The notes: generated from the sequence alone by a model not told the origin. DNA of 64,000 nucleotides from Certhia americana (GCA_018697195.1 CM031864.1:28281962-28345961), one strand, 5' to 3'. Counted from the stretch's first letter, positions 48,101 through 61,625 are shown. Numbers and translations: made by a program.

Positions 48101-49661
48101 CAGGGTAACACAAGGGTTGGCCCCTGCAAAGCTGTTCATCAGTATTTCAAGGTGAATCTGACGACACAGCTGGTTTCCTAAGTGTTAAGAACATGCTTCG
48201 CTCCAGCCTTTCATCTCAAGCAATACACAGCGCCAAAGGGCAGCTTGCCAAAAGCAAAAATCACATGCAGGAAGAAAAGCATCACCCCTGGGAAATCTGC
48301 ATCCAAGGAAGGCTGCAAACCTCCCCCCCCAGATCTGACAGAATTCAAATCCCTCCCCTGCTGAGACAGTCTCTTTCAATTTCTTCAGTGGATGTATTTC
48401 TCGTCTCACCTGCAGAGCAACTGTTTCCTAGAGAAGGAGGAACTATGGAGAAGTTTGAGCACGGCACAAAGCCAAACCTGGATTGTGTCCCTGTTTTTTT
48501 TTTTCCCTTTCACCCCCTACTGAGACATGTTAGGAGTGAAATTTCAGAGATCCCAGCAATACTGTCAGTGCCTGAACCCCCTGCCAGCAGTGCTGAGCTC
48601 GCAGGAACAACACAGTCTCTTCGGGAACCCTTCCTGCTAATTCTCTCCACACAGCACAATCAGAGGCTAAACTCACACTCCAACAACAGATGAGTCATCC
48701 TCGCTGCTGTCAGCTGGAATGATTAAGGATGAAATGGCATGGCTTATCAGCAATGAGGTGGCTGCAGGACCACTGAGACAGTCACAGATTGGGACTAGGA
48801 AACAGAGCCCAAAGCAGGGACTTTCTCAAAAGACCCAACCTTTTTTCCAACTCCTACACAAAGCTCAGCATTGCTTCAAAGCCTAAAACCAAATTAAACT
48901 TATCTGCTTGCAGAGACAGCAACTGGCACTTGCACATGCCTATGGGAGATAAAACTTTGAGGGGCTCAATGATAATTTTAGGACCAAATTGTGTCAAGTT
49001 TTAATGTCTTTTTTTAAGTTGGAAGTCCTGCAGGGTCAACAGAAGTGGGCTCACAGATCATAATGGTTTTGACTAATCACTGCCAGCTCTTGGCTGTCTG
49101 CCTGGTTAAACTTGGATTACTCCAATGGGAAGCTGACCCTGATTTAAACTCAAGCCTACATTTTACAGCTTCACATTGCAGCTGTCAGGCTCTCCCTGTC
49201 TTCTTTATGACATTGCTGTTTCCTCTCACACTTCTACTGAGCCACCAGGAATCAGGGCCATTATCAAGGTCTTGTTGACAGGTCTAAGACAGCAACCTCC
49301 TGCCAGGAAACGAGTGTGATACATTAAATAGCTGAGCAACTAAACCCACTGGCTAGAAGTACTTGCAGCAGAACATCAGTCCTGTGGGGAGGTCTCCCTA
49401 AGCTAGCCCACCTTAGTATTTATTAATAATAATACCAGCATCTTTCCACTAACGCACTTTTCCCTCAAGATGCAGGAAGAGGAAACCTATTGCAAGAAAG
49501 AGCCACACAAAGTATTAGATAAGACATTTCAAGGGCACCTCCCCAACTCCAAAAGCAGCCCCTGAGATGTCCCTTGGCCTGCAAGACAGGTGCCTGTGTT
49601 CCTATGGCATGTGGAACCCTAAAAAGTCACAACTCACCAGCATTTCCACCCCTGGAATTTG
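45166..49661. other. Gene-free region
   Basis: No coding exon, RNA or interspersed repeat is recognised. Plus-strand frames of 166 codons (46030-46530 and 48193-48693) and 162 codons (46515-47003) carry no known domains. A 12-base T run lies at about 48495-48506. Confidence 0.45.
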
Positions 49662-49722
49662 AAATGTAACAAACTAGATGATCTTTAATGTCCCTTGAAA
49701 AACAAACCATTCTATGATTCAC
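49662..49722 (+). mobile_element. CR1 LINE fragment, 3' tail
   Basis: The block 'acaaactagatgatctttaa' then 'tgtcccttgaaaaacaaacc' and 'attctatgattca' is the CR1 end on the plus strand. The tail repeat is well kept, but the 'ccaaccca' block has mutated. Confidence 0.9.
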
Positions 49723-52700
49723 AGTAGAGTAGGTATGCAAGAGATCACCTCTTGCCCAAATATACATAATTTTGCTTGACAGCTGTTATGGACATCAGAG
49801 CCTGGCACTCCAGGGAAGATTCAGCTGGAGATCACCTGCAGATCAGCTGTCTGACTGGAATATAAAGGCAGGCATTGGCACTGAGAATGGTGCTTCAGGG
49901 ATGGAGAGCTGATGCTTTCCCAAACGGCCAAGTAAAGCAGATAAAGGAGCTGTAGGTTGATTTGATGATTTAATCAATAAGATAATTATATTAATTCAAT
50001 AGTTTGATACAAAGCCACTTCCTTTCTGTTTGATTTAACTGCATTCCAGAATTTTCATGGCTGAGTTGATCAAACACATAAAATATCAAATTTGTGCTAA
50101 TTAATTAATATTAGATGTATTTTCCTTTACCATGAATTGCAGAGACCCAGAGGCCGAGAGCATTATCACCCAGCAACCACACCATGACAGCCCATAGATT
50201 TGCATCTACAGTCACCACCTGTGCCAGAATTCATCCAAAATACTGGACAACTGTACCACAAGGGGACCTGACAGAGAACAGAGATGCAGGTGCACTCACA
50301 TCCTTGAAGTGTGGACATCTACACTTAATATAAATTACCACTTCTTGTAATGGAGTAAAAAAGGATTAATATCAGGTATATAATTGTTTTCCATTTACAG
50401 GAAAGAAGAGTAAGGTGTCATCCTTCAGGGGGTGGAAGACTTCAGGGGCTCACTTTCAGCCTTGTACCCTAAGGGACCAGCTAGAGAAGCCAGTCATCAA
50501 CACCACCACCACCCCTGCACAAAGCTACAGTCATATGGTGAGCCCCATCTCTACTATTACTGACCCAGACAACCCCTGTAATAGGGCAAATAAAACCCCA
50601 CTACTGTTAAATCCTCAGAGAATCACTGTAAGATAGAAAAACTGTGATAGTAACCTCCTCCTTGTTAGGCTGCAGGGCATTCCTCCCCAAGGCAGGGAGA
50701 AAGTATTCACTCCCCTTCCCACAAAGGTGGTCCACTGCTCCTGTTGCTGGGCAGCAACATTTGAGAAAGCAGACTGAAGATGCTAGGGAGACTGGAGGTG
50801 TCTGCAACGACCTTTGGTTTTTCTGCTTTTCCCTAGGAAGGACAAAAAACCACACTCCTACATTCCTGCCTGCAACTATATTTCTACAGTAATTCCCAGT
50901 GCTACCACAACCTGCTTTCAGGCTTGGTTCTTTTTCCTCCCTCTTTCTCCACTTGAAAATTCACTAACCCCTGACACTGCAAGGAGAGATGCCGTGAAGG
51001 CAATGGTAGGTCAGCCTTCTTCAAACAATTGCAGGCCTTCTTGCCAGGTTCCTCTCTGGGTAATACCATTCCTCCAGCAAGGAAGAAAAGCCTCTAATAA
51101 AAATGACCTGGACAGCAACCCACCAACTCCCACTTCTGCCCTGATCAATGAAGCTTGCTAATTAAAAGCAGTTGACCTGAGCAAAGGATGGCTTGGAGGA
51201 GATTAGCCCAAGGGAGACAAGATTTAAGAATTAATTGAATGGTCTGTTTCATTTTATTTTACAATCCCTGTTCTTCCTCCTCCCCCACACAGGTAAACGG
51301 TTGCTTTGAGGACTCAGTCCCAATTTGTAAGAGCAAAGGAGCAGAAAGTTTGGTCCTGCTGTTTAATTCACTGTCAAACACCACAGGCTGAGTGCTTGGG
51401 GCTGTCAGAGCAGCTGCTTTGTCTGGTCACCAGGTGACAACTGAAAAATGGCTGGGTGGCATTCCTAATTTCTGCAGTTTGATTAACTATTTCTTTGCAC
51501 CCTGCCACATCAACAGGACTGGGGACAAACAGGCAGTGCCTCAGACGCTCACTCTGACTCCACAGCCAGGGTCTTGCTGATGTATTTATCTCTGCCTGAA
51601 ACCCCCAGGAGGTTTATGCCCAGCAATCAAAGGGAGACAACCACCACCCAAAAGCAGTAGTGCTCAGATCAGGCCCCCATAATCTGGCCTGACCAGTGAC
51701 TCACTGGTTTGAGTATCCCACCACACAGGGCTATAAAGCAGGTGAAAATCCTAAGGCAAATTGACATGCAGCAAACACACCACATCCCACAGCTGGGATC
51801 TTGCAGGATGCACTGGGATTGCAAGGAAAGCTCTCTCTGGAGAGCTCTCACATCTAGTTTCCAAGGTTGCTTTGCCCTGATCACGTCAGTGGGAACTGCA
51901 GGAGCTCAGTACCTCTAGAAACTCTGCTAATAAGAGGCAAAACAGAAGAACGTAACGCTTCCTTGCTTCAGGAGAATTAGGTGGAAATGTGAGGTTTTTC
52001 CCTATACAATTAGAAATTCCAGTGCAAAAATGAAATACGTTCTCCTTCAACCACCAGTATTTGAGGGCCTTCACCACAGAATAAGGGGATTTGCTCAGAG
52101 TACATACATTTGCACAGAGAGAAAGAATATTCTTGAGAGAAACAAGAAGCTTCCTAACCAAACACTTGGGATTTTATGTATATTCCACAATGAATCTTGG
52201 CATTAATTTTCTTTTTAAAACCACTGCCTTGGAGCTGGGAGGAATAAAACTAAGAGCAGGAGTGATGGCAATCCTATTTGTTTAACTTATTAATCCACTG
52301 CCCTTTTTTCTCTGGCATGCCATTTATTTCCTCTTCACCTCTGATGTGCCTGCAGAACCCAAAATGTCCCCCCCATACTCCTGACTGTTGATGCTAGATC
52401 TTCAGAGCATTTCAGCTTTCACTCCCCCACGATTGTTCTCTCTCCTTTTCTCCTTCATGCAGCCTGCAGCAACTTGCTTACCATTTTCCAACCAGCACAG
52501 CTGGACACATCTGACCCTGGACTGACCACCAGAGCAAGGCACTTTCTATTTCAGCTGCAATTCCCAAATAAAAACAATACTCTATGGCTTCTTCCAGTTT
52601 CCTTAAAAAACACACCAATAGCAGGGTGAGAAAGATTGCATAGCATCCAGCAAAAGGAGCTGGTCAAGAATCAGGACCCTAGGGCACTAACACCAGAAGA

Positions 52701-54909
52701 AAAGACGCAATACCTCCTAATGAATGCCAGCCAAAGGAAAAAACAGTCAGCACCAGAAATCTAAATATAGCCAAGCCATTTCAGCAAGGCAGTAATACAT
52801 ATTCCCCCCCATCAAGGAAAGTAGAGCACAGACATGTAGCTACAGACACAGAACTAAACCCACGGTTGCTACAAAACCAGAGATCTGCCCTTATAGTGCC
52901 CTGGGTGCCCACAGAACTGATGGGTCTTACCAAGCCCACAGGGATGTCATGGCTCAGGCTTTGTTTAAGCTGTATAAACAAAGACGTCTAAGATATTCTA
53001 GTATGCTGTTACTCAGGCCTAATTCCCCAGCTGCTGTCCCTGAAGTAATCCCATGATTTTTATTATCAGAAGGGAGCCTACTGCAAACCCAGCCACTTTT
53101 CCTTCCAAAGAGGAGAAAATTCATCAGAGATGCAGCAAAACATCCTCATCTGACTAGTGAAGCAAAAGATTTCTTTAAAGAAAATTGGTCTCTCTAGCAA
53201 CACCTCCCTCCTGCCCTAAGGAAGAGAAGTACAGGGAAGCATGACGAGAAGCAAAGCTGGGTAGTCCATCAGACGAAGGTGCTGGGGAGAGGCAGTCCCT
53301 TCCAGCTACCTGGCTGAAATTCAAATGCTGGATTAGTGTCTCTGGCACACTTCCAACAGGAGGCAAAGGAGAGAAATGCAGTGCTTCCTTCCAGCCTTTT
53401 GGATCTACAAACCTCTCCCAGGCAGCAGACATTCCGGTCCACCTAAAGGAGGCTAGAATTAGAAATTAGACACATTTGTCATATAAAATTTTTAGGTACA
53501 AGTAACAAAGCTCAATTTCTATCAGGCAGAGATGCTGTAATAACACTGTAGCAGCTGGGAACTCCAGTCAGGTGAAGGTCAGGGCTGCTTGGCATCCACT
53601 ACAGTCACAGGCCTCTCAGAAAACCAAAAGGAGCAAAGAATGAACAGTTCCCCTTGGCAAGCTTGCTCCTGTCCAGCTGGATACCACGAGCTTTGAAGGT
53701 TGGAAACTCAGCAGGGCTGGCTGCAGTGAAATAGGGAGGGAAAGGGAGATATGGAAGAAGAAAAAAGTTGATCTTCAAAAACAAAGTGTTTTTTGTTCAT
53801 CTTCTCTTTGGTCACCAAGTTAGCTCCAGCTGTGACTTGGGTCTGGGACTGAAAGGAGAACGCTAGCTGGAACCCTAGGGAATTGGAGTCTTCTTTGTAC
53901 TGAGTTACAGCTCACATAAAAATGAGGATGGTAAGCCCTGAAAGTGCCCTTTAGCCACATAAAGGGAAAAGTGCTGCAAAAGACAGACCTTGATAAAACA
54001 CGGTCCAAATGGGGACACATTCAGCATCCCCTGGGGTAGGTGACAGCTGCACAGGCAATCATCCTGACAGCGCTGGGCAGGGCACTGCCTTTGGCCCACA
54101 CCCGTTCTATGGGGGAAAACACAGGAAAGTGCAGCAATGTTCAGATTTGGCAGTGTCCTATTTCTCCTATCAAATCTCTGCAAAAGTAGCATCCTTCCAC
54201 CTCCCCCCTTGGACACCTAGCAAGGATCAGCAGCTGGATGCCCCTTACCACTGCAAAGCCCAACACCCAAGGACCTGCCATCTGTGTTCCAGCCTGCCTT
54301 TTGTACTGATTTGTTACATTTTCGCCCTGATTGCACGCCTCAGGCAGGCGACAGTTGCTCTGTGCAGTACTTGGAGGAGGGGAGTTTTACAGCTTGGCTG
54401 CTGCCAAAGCACAGATGTTACAGGCTGGGTCACGGCAAGGTGCTAAAGGCCTTCAGAAATGTTGCAAAGCATTAATTATGTTCCTGCAGCTGTTCTTTAA
54501 CCCTCATCCTTGTCTCCTTTCTTCCATGGGCTGCCAGAAAGACAACTGTGAACGGGAAATCAAAGCAGGAGACTTTGAAAAGAAGACAGTCTTTAAAGGT
54601 TAAAAGAAACAGCACTGCAAAGACAGAGCTTTTTAAAAGCTGTTTGTCCCTGCCATTTGCTTGGACACCTCCTCTTCTTCTATTTTGGTGCAGAGTTGAA
54701 CACCAACAGCATCCAAGGTGAAATGGAAGAGGTCACCCAAATCCTGACATTTCACAGAGCACGTCTCAGCTTGAAGATTGATCCATTAGCTTGAGAATAC
54801 TTTGTCTCACAAGACTGGAGCAAGGAATGATTAGTGGCATGGGTTTAACCAACCCTCCTATCTGTGCAGATTTAGAGATGAGGGGTTTCCCTGGTTTCCC
54901 AGGGTTTAT
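49723..54909. other. Gene-free region with an AT-rich block
   Basis: 49955-50115 is strongly AT-rich and full of TAAT/ATTA words ('gatttaatcaataagataat', 'gctaattaattaatattaga'), which could be a conserved element or simply low complexity. Nothing else is recognised. Confidence 0.45.
49955..50115. promoter_or_regulatory. AT-rich, homeodomain-motif-rich block (weak candidate)
   Basis: The block contains 'ttgatttgatgatttaatca', 'ataattatattaattcaata' and 'gctaattaattaatatt', each with several ATTA cores. The AT bias makes chance occurrence likely, so this is a low-confidence candidate only. Confidence 0.2.
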
Positions 54910-55362
54910 GTGAACCTCTTGAAGCAAGTCCAGAGGAAGGCCACAAAGATGCTCCGAGGGATGGAAGACCTCTCCAATGGAGACAGGCTGGGAGAGTTGG
55001 AACTGTCCAGTCTGAAGAAGAAAAGGCCCCAGGGAGACCTTAAAGCCCCTTCCTGTGCTGAGAGGGAGGCTACAAGAGAGCCTGAAAAGGACTTTGAACA
55101 AGGTTCTGGAGCAACAGGAAGAATGGCTGTAAATTGAAAGAGGTTAGATTAGATATTTGTAAAACATTCTTTCCTGTGAGGGTGGTGAGGCCCTGGCACA
55201 GTTTGCCCAGAAAAGTCCCATCCCTGGAAGTGCTCCAGGCGAGGTTGGACAGAACTCAGAGCAACTTGGTCTAGTGGGAGGTGTCCTTGCCCATGGCAAG
55301 TGAGTTGGAATGGGAAGATCTGTAAGACCCCTTCCAATCCCAACCATTCTGTTATTCTGTAG
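54910..55362 (+). mobile_element. CR1 LINE fragment, about 450 bp including the 3' end
   Basis: Clear ordered CR1 blocks are 'gaagcaagtccagaggaagg', 'ccacaaagatgctccgaggg', 'gagggtggtgaggccctggc', 'ccatccctggaagtgctcca', 'ggcgaggttggacagaactc', 'gcaacttggtctagtgggag', 'gtgtccttgcccatggcaag' and the tail 'ccttccaatcccaaccattc'. With the copy at 5758 this is one of the longest well-matched CR1 pieces here, of the subfamily with the 'tgcccatggca' tail. 5'-truncated and non-coding. Confidence 0.96.
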
Positions 55363-57232
55363 TCAGAAAAAAAACATTTTGCCCCAGCTGGACCAGAGCT
55401 GTACTTAAACAGACCAGTGACTAAACTGACTTGCAGAACCCAAGCTTAGAGCTTCTCCCATCTCTTCCATGGAAGCTGGGGTTATACCAAGTGTCAAAAC
55501 AGCATTCAAGCAGGCTTATCTGGAACAGCTCTGGGAGATAAAGGAACCCAGGTTTCCTGAACTTATCTCATGTGCTTCAGTGCCCTTCACAGCCACTATG
55601 TGCCAGGGCTGGCAACACACCCTCTGGTGTCCCTTCACAGGCATTTCTCTGCGCAATGGGAGCCCTGGAAAACATGAAACTACTGCTGAGAAAGTAGATC
55701 CATGCCTACAGCACAGTGCCATTCAGAGAAGTCACTGCAGGAAAGCAGTTAAGGAGGTCAGCACCCAGATTTGAGCCCTGCTGAACATCAGGACTAATGA
55801 GTATGCACACACCACCAGGGCAGCCATTCTGGTACTAAAATTGCAGTCTGCCTGGGGGGGCATCTCCATACCCCACAAACCAGAGGTTTTCAAGGGGGGA
55901 GTTTTTGTCCATTGCTTATGTTCAGTCTAGCTACAAAATAAAATTCCATCCCAAACATGGGCATTCACTAACATCTGCATGGGCTGGGCTGTGCCACAGG
56001 ACCATGAGAGGGCTGATAAAACCCACCAGGCTCCTGAAAGGCCTCTCCTTCCCCTATTCCCCATGCTTTAAGCTGCAGTTAAACAGAGCGTAACTCCTTT
56101 TAAGACTTGCAGATGTGTTTCTGAATCTGGCTGGGCAGCTTGTGCTGGCAAGAGGGAACAAGATTGCCTCTGGAATCCTTTGTGCTGCAGCTCTCTGTGC
56201 ACAATAGGCTCCTGTGCACTTGGGGGCTGAATAACTTTTTATGCTAGAGATAAAGCAAAGGGGGAGAGAAAAAAATAATACAGGCACAACAGCAAATAAA
56301 CAGGGAGAGTGAGGTGATAGAAAAGCAGGCATGAATAGCAACACTGTTGTGCCCAGACACTCATTCCAAACAGCATCTCCCACATTTAAAAAAGCATAAA
56401 CTAATAAAGAATAAGTTTTTGCCTGACATTTCTTTGACATGCCTTCAGCCAGGGGTCTTTAGACTCAGCACACTGGCCAGGACTTGAACTTCTGCATAAT
56501 GGCCCCAGACAGCTGCTCATACCCTCAGCTGCTGCTGGCACAAATGTTCACTCCTCTGCATCACTTTGGAGTGATGATAACTAAAAACCAAACCAAAACA
56601 AAAACCCCAATGTCCAGGCCTTGAAAGGGGATCTACATAGCATTAAGCACTGAACCCAAAGGCCATGTAACACCAGACTGAACTATGCTGACTGCCACAG
56701 GTGAAGGAGCTTCCTCCAGGTAGCTCAGGAGCCTCACCCCAGGTGCCCAAATAGGATACTATTCCTCTCACACCAAAGAAGTGAGTGATGGCTTTCTCCC
56801 CTTCCCTCTGAGGAAGCCTGCCCCTGGGTATCCAGCCATTTCAAGCAGGAATTGGAGATCAGAGATCAGCAGCATCACCTTGACAGTCCTTACGCCCTGG
56901 GCTTGGGCTAGCCTTCCTTGGGCAGCTGCCCTAGAGCAGCCAAAGGTGGATCAACATCAGACTCCCACCACGATGTACCAACAGCCAAACAAAATCAGAT
57001 TAAAGACTTTGCAGGAGCAGTTTTTGTGTTGAGACATTTCTGGACACCCCCATTCTCCCTAAATATCAGAAGACAATGTTTTTATCTTACTTATAGAGCT
57101 CCTCAAACCATGTGGCTCATGCTGGCTATTTTAAAACAACATTCAGGAGAGACTTTTGTTTCTGACAGAATAATTTAACACCCCACTCTTGCTGAGTACT
57201 CTCAGTGGATCAGAAAGGCTGTGTTGGGGAAA
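55363..57232. other. Gene-free spacer
   Basis: No supported feature. Short open frames show no recognisable domain. Confidence 0.45.
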
Positions 57233-57312
57233 ACCACAGAATCATTAAGAAAAAGACCTCCAACATCATCAAGTCCAACCACTGATGCAGCAACATAACT
57301 CACATCACCTGT
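57233..57312 (-). mobile_element. CR1 LINE fragment, 3' tail
   Basis: Minus-strand CR1 end: 'cacagaatcattaagaaaaa', 'gacctccaacatcatcaagt', 'ccaaccactgatgcagcaac'. The phrase 'atcatcaagtccaacca' is diagnostic of the tail of the subfamily seen on the plus strand at 33798. Confidence 0.88.
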
Positions 57313-57484
57313 GATCCTGGAGCAGAAACTCCTACCTGCCCAAAAGATCCTGGAGCAAGGACATGCAGAGAGGCAGCTTCTCCAGCGCCCTCTCTCAAAC
57401 AGCAGCTTTCCTCTTTCCACTTCTTTTTCCAGCATTCTTTATTTTTTAATCTGCTTCCCTCCTCTCCCTCCCCCGACTCCAAAT

Positions 57485-57745
57485 TCAAGTTATGTAAATT
57501 TTACAGAGGGGCTGACATCTTCTGATGAAGATGATCCCATCGGTGTTATTGTCTGGCTGCCAGCTCCTGGGAAACAGGCAAGGCATGAGGGCGGTTGCTG
57601 TTTTTAACCGGAGGCCGCGTCTGACTCGAGCGTTAGGGGAGTTAATGAGCACTGTGCAAAGGGAGGGATGGCTGGCAGAAAGCAAACAGGGAAAGCTTTA
57701 TTTTTACATTTCATTATTTTTATTAGAAAAATAAGCCTGGGACCT
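57485..57745. promoter_or_regulatory. CpG-rich candidate regulatory block
   Basis: Seven CpG dinucleotides fall between 57541 and 57632, including 'ccggaggccgcgtctgactc' and 'gagcgtt', in a window otherwise strongly CpG-depleted. AT-rich homeodomain-like words (GTTAATGAGC near 57641, TTTCATTATT near 57709) flank it. Too short for a classical CpG island. CpG retention suggests either selection on a regulatory element or persistent lack of methylation. Confidence 0.33.
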
Positions 57746-57765
57746 TAAGGGAGGCATAAAGGGGA

Positions 57766-57782
57766 TTTTTTTTTTTTTTTTT
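57766..57782. repeat. Poly-T tract (17 bases)
   Basis: Uninterrupted run of T at 57766-57782. No retroposed body recognised next to it on the minus strand. Confidence 0.9.
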
Positions 57783-57905
57783 AATAGCAGAATTTGCAGC
57801 TGGAAGAGCCTACTGAGATGTCCTGTGCCTAAATAGCAGGGAGATGCCTGGATCTCCACAGAGGTTACCTTACTCTTCTAGGTTTCAACAACTATGAGTG
57901 TGTGT

Positions 57906-57923
57906 ACACACACACACACACAC
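57906..57923. repeat. (AC)n microsatellite
   Basis: Nine AC units, preceded by 'gtgtgtgt'-like sequence, forming a short alternating purine-pyrimidine tract that is likely length-polymorphic. Confidence 0.9.
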
Positions 57924-60900
57924 TACAGCTGTAGAGAGAGTCCTTGGCTCACCCCGTCCATCCAACTTCATCCCACATACAGGATGGATCTGCACAATTA
58001 CCTTCTCTTGGGGGTCACAGTCTCCAGGCTGCCCCAAGGAGTCCAGGCAGGCTGGGAGCTCCCTCTCCAGCTCTAAAGCAGATTCAGGCCACTCAGTGGG
58101 TGCTCAGCACCAAGCAAATTGAAACCAAAACCAGTAGTCTCTAGAAAAGATGGATGGGGCCAGCAAGCCTGACACTACTCCCCATAAAGCAACAGGGAAG
58201 AAGTTAAAAGAGATGATTTATGGGCATATATCTCTGCCAGAACCACCAGGTGATCATGTGTACACATTTCTCTACTCTAAGACCTAATTTTCCACCATTT
58301 CCCTTGATTTGCTGTTCCTGTTCTCCCATTTCCTTGATTTAAGGCCCAATTATTTCTTGTCTTCTTGCCAGTGAAAAAAAATATTTCATAAGCACTCCTG
58401 CTGCCTCTTGCCACTCCCTCCCTCCTTTGGATGCTGGTCTTAATGCCTGACTCATGCTTCATGTTCTCTAAAATTTAGAGTATTTTAGTGAACACCTAAC
58501 AATGATTTTACCATTTTTCTCAGAGATACAAATGGGATTTGGCACCAACTGGCTCACTGTTGGAATTTAAGTTAGTCTGTGGCTGCCACAGCTCTGGCAA
58601 GTCTTTGCAAAGCAGTCCCTTGAGATTGTCACCTGGGCAAGATTTCATCGTGTCCTTCACAAGGGATGAGCCACAGATCCTGGGCTGAGCTGGAGGTGAC
58701 TCTGCTGGGATAGGGAGAAGGGCAGACAAGTGAAATCTGTAGTTCATCCAAGCCAGCTCTAGCCTTCCAGGGGAGAGCTGGGGACTACCATCCCTACATG
58801 AGTCCAGGATCTGGTCCTCCTCCTTAAGGATATAGACAAACTCTGCCCTCATTAAAAGAAAAGAATAATGTCACTGGTAATGTCCATGTCCCCAGCCTAT
58901 ACTTCTAAGTACCATCAAGTCTTCCAAGTGGTTCATCACAGACTGGTTTCTGTCAGCCCACTGAGCATCAGTCCTTCAAAACATTCCTAGGCAAACATTC
59001 TCCCCTCCCCTTGGAGGAATGGTTTTACAATAAATTGCCATTCCTCTTCCTCCTCCTGGCTCAGGCTTGTGTTTCCACAGCATCCTCCTACTAGCTCCCT
59101 CAGTCATAACCAAACCTGCCCCAACACAACCATGAAAAAGACAGTTAAAAGTGCTATTTCAATATTTCCAGCCTTTTGCAAGGTGATGGATCTATAATGT
59201 TAGGTGATATTAAGCGCAGATCAAAAGAGAAGTTCCTTAGGCCATGAGCCTAAAGGAGGGAAAAAGCTCAACATTGCTCTGAATCAAGCTGAACATGGAT
59301 TCAAAATTAATTCTCCTGTATTCTCAACTCATGCAGATCCCTAAGACCTTGAACTTCCATCATCATTTACTTCATGACCATCAGATACTTACCTCTACAT
59401 GCACAATAATTCATTTAGCCTTCATTTTTTCCCAAAAAAAAAAAAACCCAACCAAACTCAAACATAAAAGCACAACTCACTGGACATGCAGCCTTTCCAT
59501 TCAAATGCCATCAAAAAAATCTCAAATTTGAAAGTTGTAGCTCACAAGCTGGCTCTAACTTGTGTGGCTTTCCAGAAGGGACATCTCCAGAGATTCCAGT
59601 CCTTCCAGTGGCCAGATGGAAGCAACAAGGAGGAATCACCTTGAGAAGACAATCAGTAGAAAGGAATAGGATGAGTTACTCTCCCCTAGATTTTTTGAGC
59701 TATGTGTGTTCTCTTCAGCCACACAAACACATACCACAGCAATGGAGAAGTGTCCAAACCTGATCGCATGCTCAGATTTGGAGTCAACTGGGCAAGAGAG
59801 CTAGACACAAACTGGGAGATGCAGAGCCCTGTCAGAAATCAGGCCCTAAACATTGCAACGGGAAGCCCTAAGAAGGTCAAAACATTCACACATCCCAAAG
59901 CAGGCAGGATCTGGTCTTCATACCTACCATGGCTGCTGGCAGCTTGTTCACACATTTCATGGCACCTGGAGGACAAGTTGAGGCCCGCAATGCTGTTTCA
60001 CCACACCAGTCCTGCTGCTCTGTTATGGGATTGTGCAGCTTCACTCCAAAAAACTTCACAGAACAATTGACCACCAAGTGCCAACAAAGTGAGAACAGTT
60101 TGGTCTTTGGTAACCCAGGAAAGGACTTAGGTTTGTTGGGGGGGCAGCTCTTTATCCAAACTTAAAATTAAGAAAACTAGCCCCAGTTAGAAATACCAAG
60201 TAGGAATGGAAAACATGAGAAAAAAACTAGAAAGACTCTGCAGATTTCTCTTTATAATGTCATCATTTCTTCATAGCTGGGGCTACACAAGGCAAGACCT
60301 CCTCTATTTTGAGTGTGGCCTGGAAAAAGCTTCTGGGACCCCACCTGCCACTCTGTGGGGCATCAGACCTACTCTGGACTCCTCCTCAGTGAGGGCTTCT
60401 GAATTCCACTCACAGCTTGGGGATGTTTGGGGATCAGCACCCCCCGAGATCTGCAAAATCTAGGGGCCTCAGAGGATCCTAACCAGGCCAACTTCATGCC
60501 TTCCTTGGTACAATCAACTCTGCTGACTGTATTGGCCTGAGGGTTAGTAGATTAATGTCATTTTTAATTTATCATGTGGCTGTGGCTGGCTGGAAGCATC
60601 ACCTCCAGAGGAAGCTGACTCACCCTAAGCACACTGTTTTCTAAAGGGCCAGCCAATCCTGCCCACTAGACCAGCTTCCCTTCAAGCTACCTGTCAGCCC
60701 AGCACAGGCTGGACAGCCCCCAAAAGCTGACACACCACAGTTCATATTCCTGGCAAGTACCATCACAGAGCTTAAATCCCCTGAAAAGTATTTGAAACGG
60801 TAAAAGCTGGCCATTAGGGTAGTTTTATACGGAATAGCTATTCTAGGTTGTAAAGTGTGTTTGGAAGGAACATTACACTCCCTCGTCTGCCTTTCCTCAG

Positions 60901-61583
60901 AGGAAAGAAGATAAATGTCCAGACGGATGTTCATTGCCCAGGGCAAGGGAAATACAACATCCTCTGGAAAAGTGAGCAGAAGTACCAGAGAGAAGAGACA
61001 CGCAGAGATTCCACTTGGAGCCAGTATGACTGGCTTCCCCAAGGTCCCATCAAACCCAAACCACTTGTGGCAAGCCCACTCCAGGGCCGCTGTGCCACTC
61101 TCCCAGCATCCCAAGTGTGAGGTGTTATGGAAAGAGGTGTTCATTAGAGAGTCCACCCCAATCCTGGACACCATAGCAATGTCAGGGATGACTCAAGATA
61201 ACAAGACTACAGCATGTGAGCAGCACAGTGCCTCTGTGTGCTTACTCTGCTGCCCAAATAAATCCTCTCCCATTTGATTTGGCCATTCCACAAGCAAAGG
61301 GATGAACTGTGTAGTCCTTGGGGAGCTCACTAAGCCAGCATTTCTGTAGGAAACAGAAGCTTGTGCACCCAAATCTAAATATAGTTTAAAAAAAAATAAA
61401 AACAGCCTCTATCTGATCAAGAGAAAAGTGTTTGGAGGGTCAATTGAGACAGGAGTGTTTGCTCAGATTTATGGGGAGGGGCAATGAATTGGAAAGGTCT
61501 GAACTGAATCCATCCCTTGAGCGGAAGTGTAACTACATAACCCTGAAGTCCTATAATTTCCTCTGCAGCCTGGCAAAATACCA

Positions 61584-61625
61584 GAGGTCCCTTGAACCTC
61601 AGCTATTTCATGATTCTGTGGGATG
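61584..61625 (+). mobile_element. Short CR1 LINE fragment, 3' tail
   Basis: The words 'agaggtcccttgaacctcag' and 'ctatttcatgattctgtg' match the last 40 bases of a CR1 tail ('aggtcccttccaacctcagc', 'tattctatgattctgtg'). The fragment is very short, so confidence is moderate. Confidence 0.65.

Larger units (their letters stand above)
57313..61583. other. Gene-free region with CpG cluster and simple repeats
   Basis: This holds the CpG cluster around 57541-57632, a 17-base T run (57766-57782), a CA microsatellite (57906-57923) and an A run (about 59437-59448). A 177-codon minus-strand frame at 60641-61174 has no recognisable domain and is not called. Confidence 0.45.

Noticed and set aside
48193..48693. 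166-codon open frame on the plus strand
   Set aside because: It includes a phenylalanine run from a T tract, overlaps other frames, and shows no domain.
60641..61174. 177-codon open frame on the minus strand
   Set aside because: No recognisable domain. Two plus-strand frames overlap it over much of its length, and no convincing promoter or splice structure was seen.
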